64,000 nucleotides of DNA from Thermoclostridium caenicola (lineage in GTDB: Bacteria > Bacillota > Clostridia > DSM-8532). Positions 29,332 through 38,574 of this stretch are shown here, in pieces (position 1 is the first letter of the stretch; every line of letters starts with the position of its first letter). The notes below the pieces were generated by a model that did no database searches, was not told where the DNA came from, and was given only the letters and a program-made list of their open reading frames with translations. The position numbers and the translations under genes are program-made. The DNA lies in assembly GCF_900142095.1 (NCBI RefSeq), contig NZ_FQZP01000005.1, positions 51,055-115,054 on the forward strand. Reading direction: 5' to 3'.

Positions 29332-30651
29332 TCAAATCACCTTGAAATAATGTTCCAGAAAGTGTTCTCGCTTGTTGACCGCTCGGTTTAGTTCCTGCAG
29401 TTCCTGTTGCTTCAGCTGGATGTACCGCTCAACTACCTTCTCGCCCAGCGTGTCCCTTACAAACTCGGATTCCGCGGCAAGCTTAAGGGCTTCTTCCAGG
29501 CTGTCGGGCAACCGCTCGAGGGAATCGGTGACCGATTCGTCAGCGCGGTATAGATCCACATTGAGGCTGTCCGGCAGCGGCAAGCCATATTCAATACCAT
29601 AAAGTCCCGCGCTGATCACGAGCGCGAAGGCCAGGTAAGGATTGGTCGCCGGATCAGGGGATCTCAGTTCCATGCGCATTTTGTCCCCGGTGGCAACGGG
29701 AATGCGCACCAGCTGGGAACGGTTTCCCGGTGACCATGAAACATACTTGGGCGCTTCAAAGGCACCCAACCGCTCATAGGAACTTGGCAGGGGATTCAGG
29801 AAAGCCGTCATTTCAGGTGTTTTTAGCAGGATGCCGGCTATGAAGCTTTCCGCCTCCTTCAAGTCCTTTTTCTCGCTGCTTCTGAACACGTTGAACCCGT
29901 TCCGTGCAAGGGAGAGATTGATATGCAGTCCGCTCCCGCTCCGGTCAGGCAGCGGCTTGGGCGAAAAGGAAGCGAACAGGCCGTTTCGGGCAGCAATGCT
30001 CTTGACCACCTGTTTGAAGGTCACCAGATTATCCGCACAGCTCAGGCCATCCGAAAACTTGAAATCGATCTCATTCTGTCCGGGCCCTTGCTCATGGTGG
30101 GAGGATTCGGGCTTGATCCCCATCTCTTCAAGGCAAAGGCAAATCTCCCGGCGCACATTCTCGCCCTTGTCCAGGGGCGCCACATCCAGGTAACCGCCCT
30201 GATCAAAGGGAATCGTGGTGGGCTCGCCGGTGTCGTCGGTTTTGAAAAGATAGAACTCACATTCGGCACCGACCATGCAGGAAAAACCCATCTGCTCCCC
30301 GCGCCGGAGGACCGACCTGAGAATTGAGCGGGTATCGCCCCAGAAGACGCTGCCGTCAGGGTTTTTGATATTGCAGTAGAACCTGACCACCCGCCCTTGC
30401 TGGGGACGCCACGGCAGAACAGACAATGTGGTCGGGTCGGGCACCAGGAACAAATCCGAGTTGGTGATATCGGTGAACCCGTTTATGGCATGGGCATCGA
30501 AGGAGATGCCGTTCTCGAACGCTTCCGGCAGTTCATCGGGCATGATGGAGATGTTCTTTGCCCTGCCCAACAGATCGCAGAAGGCCAGGCGGATAAATTT
30601 CACATCATTCTCCTTTACAAATTGCAGAACCTCTTGAACGGTTGCGGTCAT
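29332..30651 (-). CDS. glnA: Glutamine synthetase type I
   Basis: 439 residues, close to the 440-445 of the GSI-alpha group of Firmicutes. The N-terminal domain has IRLAFCDLLGRAKNISI. The catalytic barrel has AECEFYLF, EQGPGQNEIDF, the ATP-binding region FSPKPLPDRSGSGLHINLSL, the Asp-latch region and RSPDPATNPYLAFALV. No adenylylation-site Tyr region of the beta group is seen. Makes glutamine from glutamate and ammonia. AAGGAGGGTG precedes the ATG. Sits between the glutamate synthase alpha-helix domain gene and the ANTAR gene in one operon. Confidence 0.97.
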   Translation of the reverse strand: MTATVQEVLQFVKENDVKFIRLAFCDLLGRAKNISIMPDELPEAFENGISFDAHAINGFTDITNSDLFLVPDPTTLSVLPWRPQQGRVVRFYCNIKNPDGSVFWGDTRSILRSVLRRGEQMGFSCMVGAECEFYLFKTDDTGEPTTIPFDQGGYLDVAPLDKGENVRREICLCLEEMGIKPESSHHEQGPGQNEIDFKFSDGLSCADNLVTFKQVVKSIAARNGLFASFSPKPLPDRSGSGLHINLSLARNGFNVFRSSEKKDLKEAESFIAGILLKTPEMTAFLNPLPSSYERLGAFEAPKYVSWSPGNRSQLVRIPVATGDKMRMELRSPDPATNPYLAFALVISAGLYGIEYGLPLPDSLNVDLYRADESVTDSLERLPDSLEEALKLAAESEFVRDTLGEKVVERYIQLKQQELQELNRAVNKREHFLEHYFKVI

Positions 30652-30702
30652 TGGCCACCCTCCTTTTAGAATTAAAGCTCCCGGTACCTCGGGTATTTTC
30701 GG

Positions 30703-31419
30703 CTAGTTATTGGTGTAAAGCTGCTTATATGGGTTTTTGGCGTTGGGCGTAAGTCTGTGGAAGGGCTTGCCCAGGATCTCATCCATCCCTATGTTGAAGG
30801 TTTCCGAAAATTCCGACAGAATATCCCTGATCCTGTCCATATCCGCTTCTTCCGCAGGGCTGTGGCATACCTGCTTTGGCAGGTTCTTGGGCATCTTTTG
30901 GGTCCTGATGAAGATTTCGCCGCCATGCATACCCGTACCCGTGAAATTGCCAACCGGGCATTCCTCGGTGTTAAGCCCGAGGACGATGATCAGTCCTCCT
31001 GCCAGGTACTCGCCCAGAAAGCTGCCCACATAGCCGCCCACAACGATCACCGGTTTCTTGTCCTGGTATTCCTTCATATGGATACCGGTGCGGTAACCGG
31101 CATTGCCCTTTACGAGGATTTTTCCGCCGCGCATGGCATATCCCAGGGCATCCCCGGCATTGCCATGGATGATGATCTTTCCGTCATTCATGGTATCGCC
31201 GACAGCATCCTGGGCATTTCCGTTGACGACGATGGTAGCGCCGTCCAGATAAGCTCCCAGCGCGTTGCCCGGTGTACCATTGATGGTAATGGTTCTGCCC
31301 GTGGCTCCGGCTCCGATGAAGCGTTCCCCGTAACACTCCTCTATGACAACGTCTTCGCTGGTACCGCGAATTTTCTCATTCAGCGCACGAAATCCCAATT
31401 GGTGAGCTAACAGATACAT
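30703..31419 (-). CDS. Glutamate synthase C-terminal GXGXG-domain subunit
   Basis: 238 residues forming the right-handed beta-helix that ends the large subunit of bacterial GltB, here as a separate protein: repeats such as GAGATGRTITINGTPGNALGAYLDGATIVVNGNAQDAVGDTM carry the GxGxG pattern. The domain has no chemistry of its own and is structural in the complex. GGAGGTG lies before the ATG, and its first 44 nt overlap the end of the flavoprotein gene. Together with 33188-34693 and 34693-35781 it rebuilds a complete GltB in three pieces, as in archaea and several clostridia. Confidence 0.93.
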   Translation of the reverse strand: MYLLAHQLGFRALNEKIRGTSEDVVIEECYGERFIGAGATGRTITINGTPGNALGAYLDGATIVVNGNAQDAVGDTMNDGKIIIHGNAGDALGYAMRGGKILVKGNAGYRTGIHMKEYQDKKPVIVVGGYVGSFLGEYLAGGLIIVLGLNTEECPVGNFTGTGMHGGEIFIRTQKMPKNLPKQVCHSPAEEADMDRIRDILSEFSETFNIGMDEILGKPFHRLTPNAKNPYKQLYTNN

Positions 31420-32647
31420 TTACAACACCTCCAAGCTTTTCGGCCCGTGTTTCCCTGCTGAATGCCATCAGGCCGGGGGTCTGGCAAATCAGTTCAAAAT
31501 CAATTGTGTCCAGCGGGGTCTTTTCCCTGATAAGCGCGGTGTATATGCCCGCCTTTTCAATGTTTCCGATGAGGATGAACCCGTTCAGTTTGTTGTCGGA
31601 GTAGAACAGTTTCTTGAAGTGTTCACCGTCACTTTCAAAATAGGTATCCCCCTTGTAGGTCCCGGCCGTGATGATATGCTTCCCAAACAGGCCTATGGCA
31701 TTCATGGGGATGGCCTTGTCAAAGACATAATCCACGCCGGACATATTCATTCCCGCGCATTCTCCCTGCATGTACGCATTGGGCAGCAGCGCCATGATCT
31801 TTGTTTCTCCGGATGAAACATCCAGACTCTCGCAGCAGTCGCCGGCAGCATAGATGTCGGGAATGGATGTCCTGCAATGGTCATCGATCAGGATCCCCCT
31901 GTTGGTCCTGCCGCCCGCATCCCTGAGCAGGGATATGTTGGGCCGCACGCCCACCGCCAGCACCAGGACATCGAAGGGGATTTGGGTACCATCGTTCAGA
32001 ACGGCCGTATAGCCTTCAAAGCCGGTAACCTGGCGGCCCAGGTAAAACCTGATGTGATGATCCTCCAGATGCTTTCTCACCATCTCCGAGCTTTGGTCAT
32101 CCAGGATACTGGACAATACTTTCGGAGAGAGATCCACACAGATGATCTCCACCTTCTTTTTGCTGATCCCTTCGGCGCACTTAAGGCCTATCAGACCCGC
32201 GCCCAGGATCAGCACCCTGGCGCCTTCAAAGAGGGCTTCCTCCAGCGCCCTGGCATCATCCAGCGTGGTGAAGGTAAACTTTTTCTCCATTTTATCCAGC
32301 CCGGGTATGGGCGGAACCACCGGCGAGGACCCGGTTGCCAGGAGCAGCCGGTCATAGCTTTCGGTCTCCCCGTTGTCCAGGATGACGCATTTTTGCTCCA
32401 CATCGATCTTTTGAGCTGTCCTGCCCAGTTTCAGCTCACACTGGTGGGTGCTGTAAAAATCGTCGCCCCTGTACTTCATCCTCTCCTCATCGGTCTTGCC
32501 CAGCAACAGGTATGAGATCAGCGGCCTGGAGTAGACATGATACTTTTCATTGCCGATAATCACGATCCTGCCGTTCCTGTCGTTCCTGCGGATGGCCTCC
32601 ACCGCGCCGACAGCGGCGGTCGAGTTTCCAATGATGACATATTTCAA
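31376..32647 (-). CDS. NAD(P)/FAD-dependent pyridine nucleotide-disulfide oxidoreductase
   Basis: 423 residues. First Rossmann start IIGNSTAAVGAVEAIRR (FAD), Arg-Pro in VYSRPLISYLL, ATGSSPVVPPIPG, a second Rossmann start VLILGAGLIGLKCAEGI (NAD(P)), and the FAD motif IYAAGDCCE. Similar to NADH-dependent ferredoxin, rubredoxin and nitrite reductases. Encoded between the ferredoxin and the GltB C-terminal subunit, it most likely passes electrons from NAD(P)H to the split glutamate synthase, doing the job of GltD without sequence similarity to it. The start is TTG 32647, with GAGGTG 7 nt before. Confidence 0.88.
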   Translation of the reverse strand: MKYVIIGNSTAAVGAVEAIRRNDRNGRIVIIGNEKYHVYSRPLISYLLLGKTDEERMKYRGDDFYSTHQCELKLGRTAQKIDVEQKCVILDNGETESYDRLLLATGSSPVVPPIPGLDKMEKKFTFTTLDDARALEEALFEGARVLILGAGLIGLKCAEGISKKKVEIICVDLSPKVLSSILDDQSSEMVRKHLEDHHIRFYLGRQVTGFEGYTAVLNDGTQIPFDVLVLAVGVRPNISLLRDAGGRTNRGILIDDHCRTSIPDIYAAGDCCESLDVSSGETKIMALLPNAYMQGECAGMNMSGVDYVFDKAIPMNAIGLFGKHIITAGTYKGDTYFESDGEHFKKLFYSDNKLNGFILIGNIEKAGIYTALIREKTPLDTIDFELICQTPGLMAFSRETRAEKLGGVVNVSVSSPIGISCAE

Positions 32648-32649
32648 GC

Positions 32650-33102
32650 CTATTCACCTCTTTCCTCAAAAACGATGGCTCCGTTGGGGCAACCCGATAC
32701 GCACCGGGGAGTTCCCTCATGGGTCTTGATACAGAGCTCGCACTTTTGAATGGCGCCGTCCTCCGAAGGAGAAACCGCACCGTAGGGGCAGCTGAGGATG
32801 CAGGTATAACACCCGATGCACCGGTTCCTGTCCACGGTGATAATGCCGCCGGATTTGGACAGCGCGCCCGTAATGCATCCCTTTACGCACAGCGGTTCCG
32901 TACAGTGCCGGCATGAAACCGCGAAGCTTATCCCGTTCCTTTCCTCAACCCTTATCCGCGGATTGATCCTGATGTCCTTCAGCGCCCGCGCCATATCCTT
33001 TTCACCGGTGGACGCAAAGGCGCAGTAATACTCACACAAATGACAACCAAGACACCATTTTTCATTGACATACACGCGTTTCAACTGACAATTCACCACC
33101 AC
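32650..33102 (-). CDS. Ferredoxin-like protein with multiple 4Fe-4S clusters
   Basis: 150 residues with four Cys clusters: CLGCHLCEYYC, CRHCTEPLCVKGC, CIGCYTCILSCPYGA and a last set with CELC, CVSGC. This matches the HycB/DmsB-type electron-transfer subunits with up to four 4Fe-4S clusters. It probably carries electrons between the flavoprotein encoded next (stop and TTG start separated by 2 nt) and the glutamate synthase FMN subunit. The start is one of three consecutive GTG codons with no strong ribosome site, so its first residues are uncertain. Confidence 0.88.
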   Translation of the reverse strand: MVVNCQLKRVYVNEKWCLGCHLCEYYCAFASTGEKDMARALKDIRINPRIRVEERNGISFAVSCRHCTEPLCVKGCITGALSKSGGIITVDRNRCIGCYTCILSCPYGAVSPSEDGAIQKCELCIKTHEGTPRCVSGCPNGAIVFEERGE

Positions 33103-33187
33103 TTATCATTTCGTTCCAGTCCGGCAGCCCGCCGCATGATGCTGTCCTATTTTGCCGCGATTACCTTGCGGGCCGGGGACGCGGTTT

Positions 33188-34693
33188 CTATTCGCCGGCA
33201 TGCTTGATACCCAGTATCTCAAGCTCCTTTTCGTTCAGCCCGACACCCCGGAGCATCAGCCGGTTGCCCTTCAGGGCTTCGATGGAGTTAATGCCCATGC
33301 CGCCCATCATTTCCTTGATCTCGTGCTGCCAGGCGGTCAGAAGGTTAACCAGCCGCTTATAGCCGATATTGGGGTTCAGACGCTTGACCAGATCTTCCCG
33401 CTGGGTAGCGATACCCCAGTTGCATTTGCCGGTATGGCAGCTACGGCACAGATGGCAGCCCAGTGCGATGAGTGCGGCAGTTCCGATGTAAACGGCATCC
33501 GCACCGAGAGCGACGGCCTTGACCACGTCGGCGCTTGAACGGATGCTTCCGCCAACGATAATGGAAACACGGTTGCGGATACCCTCGTCGCGCAGCCGCT
33601 TGTCAACGCTGGCCAACGCAAGCTCTATGGGAAGACCTACATGGTCGCGTATGCGTGTGGGGGCAGCACCAGTCCCTCCGCGGAACCCGTCAATGGCAAT
33701 CATGTCGGCACCGCTTCGCGCGATACCGCTGGCGATGGCCGCCACATTGTGGACCGCGGCAATTTTGACGATGACCGGTTTTTCATAGTTGGTGGCTTCT
33801 TTCAGGGAATAGACCAGCTGCCGCAAATCCTCGATGGAGTAAATATCATGATGAGGAGCCGGAGAAATGGCGTCTGTCCCTTCCGGGATCATACGGGTCC
33901 TGGAAATGTCCCTCCCGATCTTTTCACCGGGGAGATGGCCGCCGATGCCGGGCTTTGCACCCTGGCCCATCTTGATCTCAATGGCGGCACCGCTGTTCAG
34001 ATAAGCCTTATGTACGCCAAACCGTCCGGAGGCTACCTGGACAATGGTATGCTTTCCGTATTTATAGAAATCCTCATGCAGGCCGCCTTCACCGGTATTG
34101 TAGAGAATGCCCAGTTCGGCAGCCGCTCTGGCCAGGCTCTCGTGGGCGTTGTAGCTGATGGAACCGTAGCTCATGGCCGAAAACATGATGGGCATGGAAA
34201 GCTGGATTTGGGGAGGCAGGTTACGGATAAGCCTTCCCTTCTCATCCCTTTCAATCTTCTCAGGCTTGGCCCCCAGGAAGACACGGGTTTCCATCGGCTC
34301 GCGCAGGGGATCGATGGAAGGATTGGTCACCTGGGACGCATTGAGCAATATCTTGTCAAAATAGACCGGATAGTTTTCAGGATTGCCCATACTGGACAGC
34401 AGAACGCCTCCGGATTCGGCCTGCTTGTAAATCTCATTGATAGCCTTGCCGGACCAGTTGGAATTTTCCTTGAAGGTGTGCGGTGATTTGACGATCTTGA
34501 GCGCCCGCGTCGGGCAGAGCGCCACGCAGCGGTGGCAATTGACGCACTTGGCGTCGTCGGACACCATCTTGTTGCTGTCCTTCAGATACTCATGCGCCTC
34601 GTTGGCGCATTGTCGTTCACATACGCGGCAGACGATGCACCGCTCTTGATTTCTTACGATTTCATATTCCGGATATATGTATTGAACACCCAT
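33188..34693 (-). CDS. Glutamate synthase FMN-domain subunit with N-terminal ferredoxin domain
   Basis: 501 residues. Residues 10-75 hold two 4Fe-4S motifs (CIVCRVCERQC, CVNCHRCVALCP). Residues about 100-495 are the central and FMN-binding (beta/alpha)8 domains of GltB: FSAMSYGSISYNAHESLARAAAELG, GEGG, KMGQGAKPGIGGHLPGEKI, IDGFRGGTGAAP, and the 3Fe-4S Cys set CHLCRSCHTGKC. It condenses ammonia and 2-oxoglutarate to glutamate. Its ATG overlaps the stop of the glutaminase-domain gene by one base. Two extra clusters replace those of the usual small subunit. Confidence 0.95.
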   Translation of the reverse strand: MGVQYIYPEYEIVRNQERCIVCRVCERQCANEAHEYLKDSNKMVSDDAKCVNCHRCVALCPTRALKIVKSPHTFKENSNWSGKAINEIYKQAESGGVLLSSMGNPENYPVYFDKILLNASQVTNPSIDPLREPMETRVFLGAKPEKIERDEKGRLIRNLPPQIQLSMPIMFSAMSYGSISYNAHESLARAAAELGILYNTGEGGLHEDFYKYGKHTIVQVASGRFGVHKAYLNSGAAIEIKMGQGAKPGIGGHLPGEKIGRDISRTRMIPEGTDAISPAPHHDIYSIEDLRQLVYSLKEATNYEKPVIVKIAAVHNVAAIASGIARSGADMIAIDGFRGGTGAAPTRIRDHVGLPIELALASVDKRLRDEGIRNRVSIIVGGSIRSSADVVKAVALGADAVYIGTAALIALGCHLCRSCHTGKCNWGIATQREDLVKRLNPNIGYKRLVNLLTAWQHEIKEMMGGMGINSIEALKGNRLMLRGVGLNEKELEILGIKHAGE

Positions 34694-35781
34694 CAGTACT
34701 TCCCTTCCTCAACATTGATAATGACGCCTTCGCCTCCCATGGGAGACCAGACTTTGTCCAGATCGCTCTGGATCACCCTTATGGCCGCTTCCTCGCTGGC
34801 CACATAGACCATATCATCCTTCTCGCCAACCACCATGCTGCGGAGTTTCAATCGGTCATTGAGCGCCATCATGCCTCCCTCAAACCCCACGATGATGGAA
34901 AAGGGCCCGGTGATAAGCTGGGATGCAAACACATTTCTCAAAAACTTGAGCTCTTCTCTTTCCTGCTTGGGCTTACCCTCTATGGTGGACCAGAAGGGCG
35001 CCGCAAACACATGGCATATTTCATCAAAGTTGAGCCCGATTCGTCTGTGCAGGTAGTCAATCATGTAGGCAATAACCTCGGTGTCGGTCAGGAGTGTGCA
35101 TTTGTATCCGTACATCTCAATGGCGCGCCGGTTGGCATCATAGGACGATATCTCACCATTGTGGACCACGGAATAATCCAGCAGGGCAAAGGGATGGGCC
35201 CCGCCCCACCATCCGGGCGTATTGGTGGGATACCGGCCATGCGCGGTAAAGCAATAGCCTTCGTACTCCTCCAGCTTGTAGAAGCGTCCAACGTCCTCGG
35301 GGAATCCCACGGCCTTGAACACGCCCATGTTCTTTCCGCTGGAAAAAACATATGCGCCTTTGATTGCCGTGTTTATCCTGAATACGCATCTGACCACATA
35401 CTCCCGCTCATCCAGCTGGCTCGCCGCAAGCTTTGTCGGCAGCGGGGAGACGAAGTATCGCCAGATCAGGGGTTCGTCGGTGATTTCAGGTATCTTCCGG
35501 GTAGGTATCCTGGAAAGGTTGATGATATCAAAATGCTTTTCCAGGAAGGTCTCGCATTCCTTCTTGGCCATGTTGTCGTCGTAAAAGATGTGGAACGCAT
35601 AAAAATCCTTGTATTCAGGATAAATGCCATAGGCAGTAAACCCTCCACCAAGGCCGTTGGAGCGTTCATGCATGACAGCTATGGACTTGATGATGCGTTC
35701 GCCGGAAAAGCGCTTTCCGCTTTTGGATATGATGCCGGATATCGCACATCCCGACGGGTTTCTGAACATTCCTTCTCTCAC
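34693..35781 (-). CDS. Glutamate synthase glutamine amidotransferase (class II) subunit
   Basis: 362 residues corresponding to the N-terminal glutaminase domain of GltB. The nucleophile is Cys12 in SGCAISGII; the short N-terminal piece before it must be removed, as in class II enzymes with a propeptide. Other class II landmarks are THE-like AHGRYPTNTPGWWGGAHPF, VVHNGEI and LLTDTEVIAY. It releases ammonia from glutamine for the FMN subunit encoded next. Start GTG 35781 has GGAGGT 8 nt upstream. First gene of an eight-gene operon (to pyrG) that opens with an AAAGGC hairpin leader. Confidence 0.93.
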   Translation of the reverse strand: MREGMFRNPSGCAISGIISKSGKRFSGERIIKSIAVMHERSNGLGGGFTAYGIYPEYKDFYAFHIFYDDNMAKKECETFLEKHFDIINLSRIPTRKIPEITDEPLIWRYFVSPLPTKLAASQLDEREYVVRCVFRINTAIKGAYVFSSGKNMGVFKAVGFPEDVGRFYKLEEYEGYCFTAHGRYPTNTPGWWGGAHPFALLDYSVVHNGEISSYDANRRAIEMYGYKCTLLTDTEVIAYMIDYLHRRIGLNFDEICHVFAAPFWSTIEGKPKQEREELKFLRNVFASQLITGPFSIIVGFEGGMMALNDRLKLRSMVVGEKDDMVYVASEEAAIRVIQSDLDKVWSPMGGEGVIINVEEGKY

Positions 35782-35866
35782 TGGTCATACCTCCAACCAA
35801 TTTAAAGAACCCGCTCTGCCAGGCAATCACAGACTGCCGACGGAGGTCCGAAAACTTGATGATTTC

Positions 35867-35960
35867 AAAACAAAGGCGTTCACCACATAGCATCACAGGA
35901 GCAAACAAGCCTGACAGGCTTGTTGCCTGACTGACACTATATGATGAACGCCTTTGTTCA
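35867..35960 (-). promoter_or_regulatory. ANTAR-type hairpin overlapping a terminator (gltB operon leader)
   Basis: Minus strand TGAAC-AAAGGC-GTTCA (35945-35960), loop AAAGGC with A1 and G4. The segment CAAAGGCGTTCA (35945-35956) also pairs perfectly over 12 bp with TGAACGCCTTTG (35871-35882), followed by TTTT (35867-35870), with a further GCCTG/AGGC hairpin inside the long loop. Either the small hairpin or the terminator can form. Confidence 0.75.
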
Positions 35961-35968
35961 CTGAGTTT

Positions 35969-35997
35969 ATTATACTACAAACATTTCATCCTGTCGA
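35969..35997 (-). promoter_or_regulatory. Sigma-A promoter of the gltB-glnA-nitR-pyrG operon
   Basis: Minus strand TCGACA (35992-35997), 17-bp spacer, TATAAT (35969-35974). The start falls just before the AAAGGC hairpin. The region 36001-36131 between the divergent promoters shows nothing else. Confidence 0.65.
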
Positions 35998-36131
35998 TAG
36001 GTTTATGAAATTTTTATAATCAAAACTTGCATTTTTTTATCATGCATGCCCATTACCCGGTTTGCACCGGTCTGTTTTGCAAGACAGGCGGATGCATTTT
36101 GCATTTTTATTGGAAAAAGTTAATAAAAGCA

Positions 36132-36160
36132 TTGACAGACCCTCCCCGTTGTGCTAAACT
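36132..36160 (+). promoter_or_regulatory. Sigma-A promoter of glnN
   Basis: TTGACA (36132-36137), 17-bp spacer and TAAACT (36155-36160). The start would be near 36167, directly before the AAAGGC hairpin. Confidence 0.7.
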
Positions 36161-36168
36161 GTTTACAA

Positions 36169-36216
36169 ACAGCAAAGGCGCTGTGGAAAAAAATCCGCAG
36201 CGCCTTTGCTGTTTTA
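36169..36216 (+). promoter_or_regulatory. ANTAR-type hairpin overlapping a terminator (glnN leader)
   Basis: ACAGC-AAAGGC-GCTGT (36169-36184) has the same loop as the other three leaders but a different, compensated stem. The whole segment 36169-36183 also pairs over 15 bp with 36198-36212, followed by TTTT: a clear terminator. About 100 nt remain to the ATG. Confidence 0.8.
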
Positions 36217-36313
36217 TATATTCTATCGCAGAAGTGCAGGTTTCGGTATACAACCATGCAATTCCGGCAGACTTTTAAGCGATAGGATTGGATAATTTCA
36301 GGGAGGAAAAAGC

Positions 36314-38422
36314 ATGTCAGATAATAGTAAGAATATAGCTGAACGCTTCGGCAGCATGGTATTCAACGACAAGGTGATGAAGGAACGCCTTCCGAAGGAT
36401 GTATATAAAGCTCTCAGGAAGACCATCGCCAACGGCACCCACCTGGAACTGGACGTGGCCAATGTCGTGGCCAGCGTGATGAAGGAATGGGCAGTGGAAA
36501 AGGGGGCCACCCATTTCACCCATTGGTTCCAGCCCATGACCGGCGTGACCGCGGAAAAGCATGACAGTTTCATCATGCCTGACGGGGAAGGCCGTGCCAT
36601 CATGGAGTTCTCGGGTAAAGCCCTGGTCAAGGGCGAACCCGACGCCTCCAGTTTCCCTTCGGGCGGTTTGCGCAGCACTTTCGAGGCAAGGGGATATACC
36701 GCATGGGACCCGACTTCCTATGCCTTTATCAAGGATAATACCCTTTACATTCCCACTGCCTTCTGTTCGTACAGCGGCGAAGCGCTTGACAAGAAAACAC
36801 CCCTGCTGAGATCCATGGAAGCCCTGAGCAGGCAGGCCTTGCGGGTGCTGCGCCTGTTCGGACACAACGATTGCAAACGCGTGGTATCATCGGTGGGGCC
36901 CGAGCAGGAATACTTCCTGATCGATAAGAGCATGTACCTGAAGCGTCCCGATCTGATGTACTGTGGCAGAACCCTTTTTGGCGCCCGCCCGCCCAAGGGC
37001 CAGGAAATGGAAGATCACTATTTCGGCGCCATCAAAAACCGCGTTTCCAAATTCATGCGCGAAGTGGATGAGGAACTCTGGAAGTTGGGCGTTTATGCCA
37101 AGACCGAGCATAACGAAGTGGCTCCTGCTCAGCACGAGATTGCTCCCATCTATTCCGAGTCCAATATTGCCACCGACCACAATCAGTTGATCATGGAGCT
37201 TTTGAAGAGTGTTGCCGCTAAGCACGGCCTGACATGCCTTTTGCACGAAAAGCCTTTTGCAGGCATCAACGGCAGCGGCAAGCACGTCAACTGGTCCATT
37301 TCCACAGATACCGGCATCAACCTGCTGGAACCCGGCGATACGCCCTTTGAAAACGCCCAGTTCCTCCTGTTCCTGGTGGCCGTGATCAAGGCTGTGGATG
37401 ATTACCAGGATCTCTTGCGTGTTTCGGTTGCCAGCGCCGGCAACGACCATCGCCTGGGTGCCAATGAAGCACCGCCCGCCATCGTTTCCATCTTCCTGGG
37501 CGATGAGCTGACCGAGATTCTCAACGCGCTTGAAAACGATACCCTTTATGTGGGCAAGGGCAAGACCCTGATGGAAATCGGGGCAACGGTTCTGCCTCAT
37601 TTCCCGAAGGATACCACCGACAGGAACCGCACTTCGCCCTTTGCCTTCACAGGCAATAAGTTTGAGTTCCGTATGCTGGGTTCCGCGTTCAATATCGCAG
37701 GACCCATCATCGTGCTCAACACCATCGTGGCCGATGTGCTGAAGCAATTCACCGACGAACTTGAAGAAAGCAAAGACTTCAGAGTGGATTTGAGCAAGCT
37801 TATCAAGCGAACCATCAAGGAGCATAAGCGCATCATCTTCAATGGCAACGGCTATGATCCCGACTGGGTGAAGGAGGCCGAGCGCAGAGGCCTGTCCAAC
37901 CTCAAGACAACTCCTGATGCCCTGCCCGCCTTTATCCGGCCCAAAAACGTGGAGATGTTCGTCCGCCACAATGTGTTCAGCGAGCATGAAATCCACTCGC
38001 GTTATGAGATATTGCTGGAAAACTACTCGAAGACCATCAACATCGAAGCGCTTACCATGATGGACATGGTCAACAAGTATGTTATTCCCGCTGTCATAGC
38101 CTATCAGAACGAACTGGCACAGCTGGTTCTCAGCAAGAAATCCCTGGGCGCCGACATACCGGTAAGCCTGGAAGAAAACCTGCTCAGCAAGATTGCCAGG
38201 CTTGCAGACTGCCTGGGCAAAAGACTCGAAAACCTCTCCCAGCAAACCATTGCTGTCCGGGAGATCAAGGATAAGCTGGAACTTGCCAGGGCTTATCGCG
38301 AAAAGGTCTGCACAGCCATGAACGAACTGCGTCTGGTTGTGGACGAACTCGAACTTTTGGTGAGCAGCAGGCATTGGACACTGCCCACCTACACCGAAAT
38401 CCTCAACAGCGTCAACGAGTAG
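36314..38422 (+). CDS. glnN: Glutamine synthetase type III
   Basis: 702 residues, the length typical of GSIII and far above type I. Family landmarks: [21 protein letters not shown] near the N-terminus, [74 protein letters not shown] and a long helical C-terminus. ATP-dependent glutamine formation in the cytoplasm, a second enzyme besides the glnA product. GGGAGG precedes the ATG. It is a single-gene unit with its own AAAGGC leader and a strong terminator, divergent from the gltB operon. Confidence 0.97.
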   Translation: MSDNSKNIAERFGSMVFNDKVMKERLPKDVYKALRKTIANGTHLELDVANVVASVMKEWAVEKGATHFTHWFQPMTGVTAEKHDSFIMPDGEGRAIMEFSGKALVKGEPDASSFPSGGLRSTFEARGYTAWDPTSYAFIKDNTLYIPTAFCSYSGEALDKKTPLLRSMEALSRQALRVLRLFGHNDCKRVVSSVGPEQEYFLIDKSMYLKRPDLMYCGRTLFGARPPKGQEMEDHYFGAIKNRVSKFMREVDEELWKLGVYAKTEHNEVAPAQHEIAPIYSESNIATDHNQLIMELLKSVAAKHGLTCLLHEKPFAGINGSGKHVNWSISTDTGINLLEPGDTPFENAQFLLFLVAVIKAVDDYQDLLRVSVASAGNDHRLGANEAPPAIVSIFLGDELTEILNALENDTLYVGKGKTLMEIGATVLPHFPKDTTDRNRTSPFAFTGNKFEFRMLGSAFNIAGPIIVLNTIVADVLKQFTDELEESKDFRVDLSKLIKRTIKEHKRIIFNGNGYDPDWVKEAERRGLSNLKTTPDALPAFIRPKNVEMFVRHNVFSEHEIHSRYEILLENYSKTINIEALTMMDMVNKYVIPAVIAYQNELAQLVLSKKSLGADIPVSLEENLLSKIARLADCLGKRLENLSQQTIAVREIKDKLELARAYREKVCTAMNELRLVVDELELLVSSRHWTLPTYTEILNSVNE

Positions 38423-38471
38423 TTTCATATACTCTGGCCATTATACCGCTTTATCCAATTCATGACATGAA

Positions 38472-38518
38472 GGCAAATGCCACAGAATACCCCCGGTTCG
38501 GCATTTGCCCCTTTTTTT
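38472..38518 (+). terminator. Terminator after glnN
   Basis: A perfect 10-bp stem, GGCAAATGCC (38472-38481) with GGCATTTGCC (38500-38509), followed by a seven-T run. Confidence 0.88.
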
Positions 38519-38536
38519 CTTTGCCTTGTATAACCA

Positions 38537-38565
38537 TTGACAAGATTCCCGCTTTTTTGTATATT
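38537..38565 (+). promoter_or_regulatory. Sigma-A promoter of guaA
   Basis: TTGACA (38537-38542), 17-bp spacer and TATATT (38560-38565). The start near 38572 lies just before the AAAGGC hairpin. Confidence 0.75.
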
Positions 38566-38574
38566 AATTACCAT

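Noticed and set aside
36887..38428. A 513-codon open frame on the strand opposite glnN
   Set aside because: It mirrors a GC-rich real gene with strong family identity, and has no ribosome site or recognisable domain.
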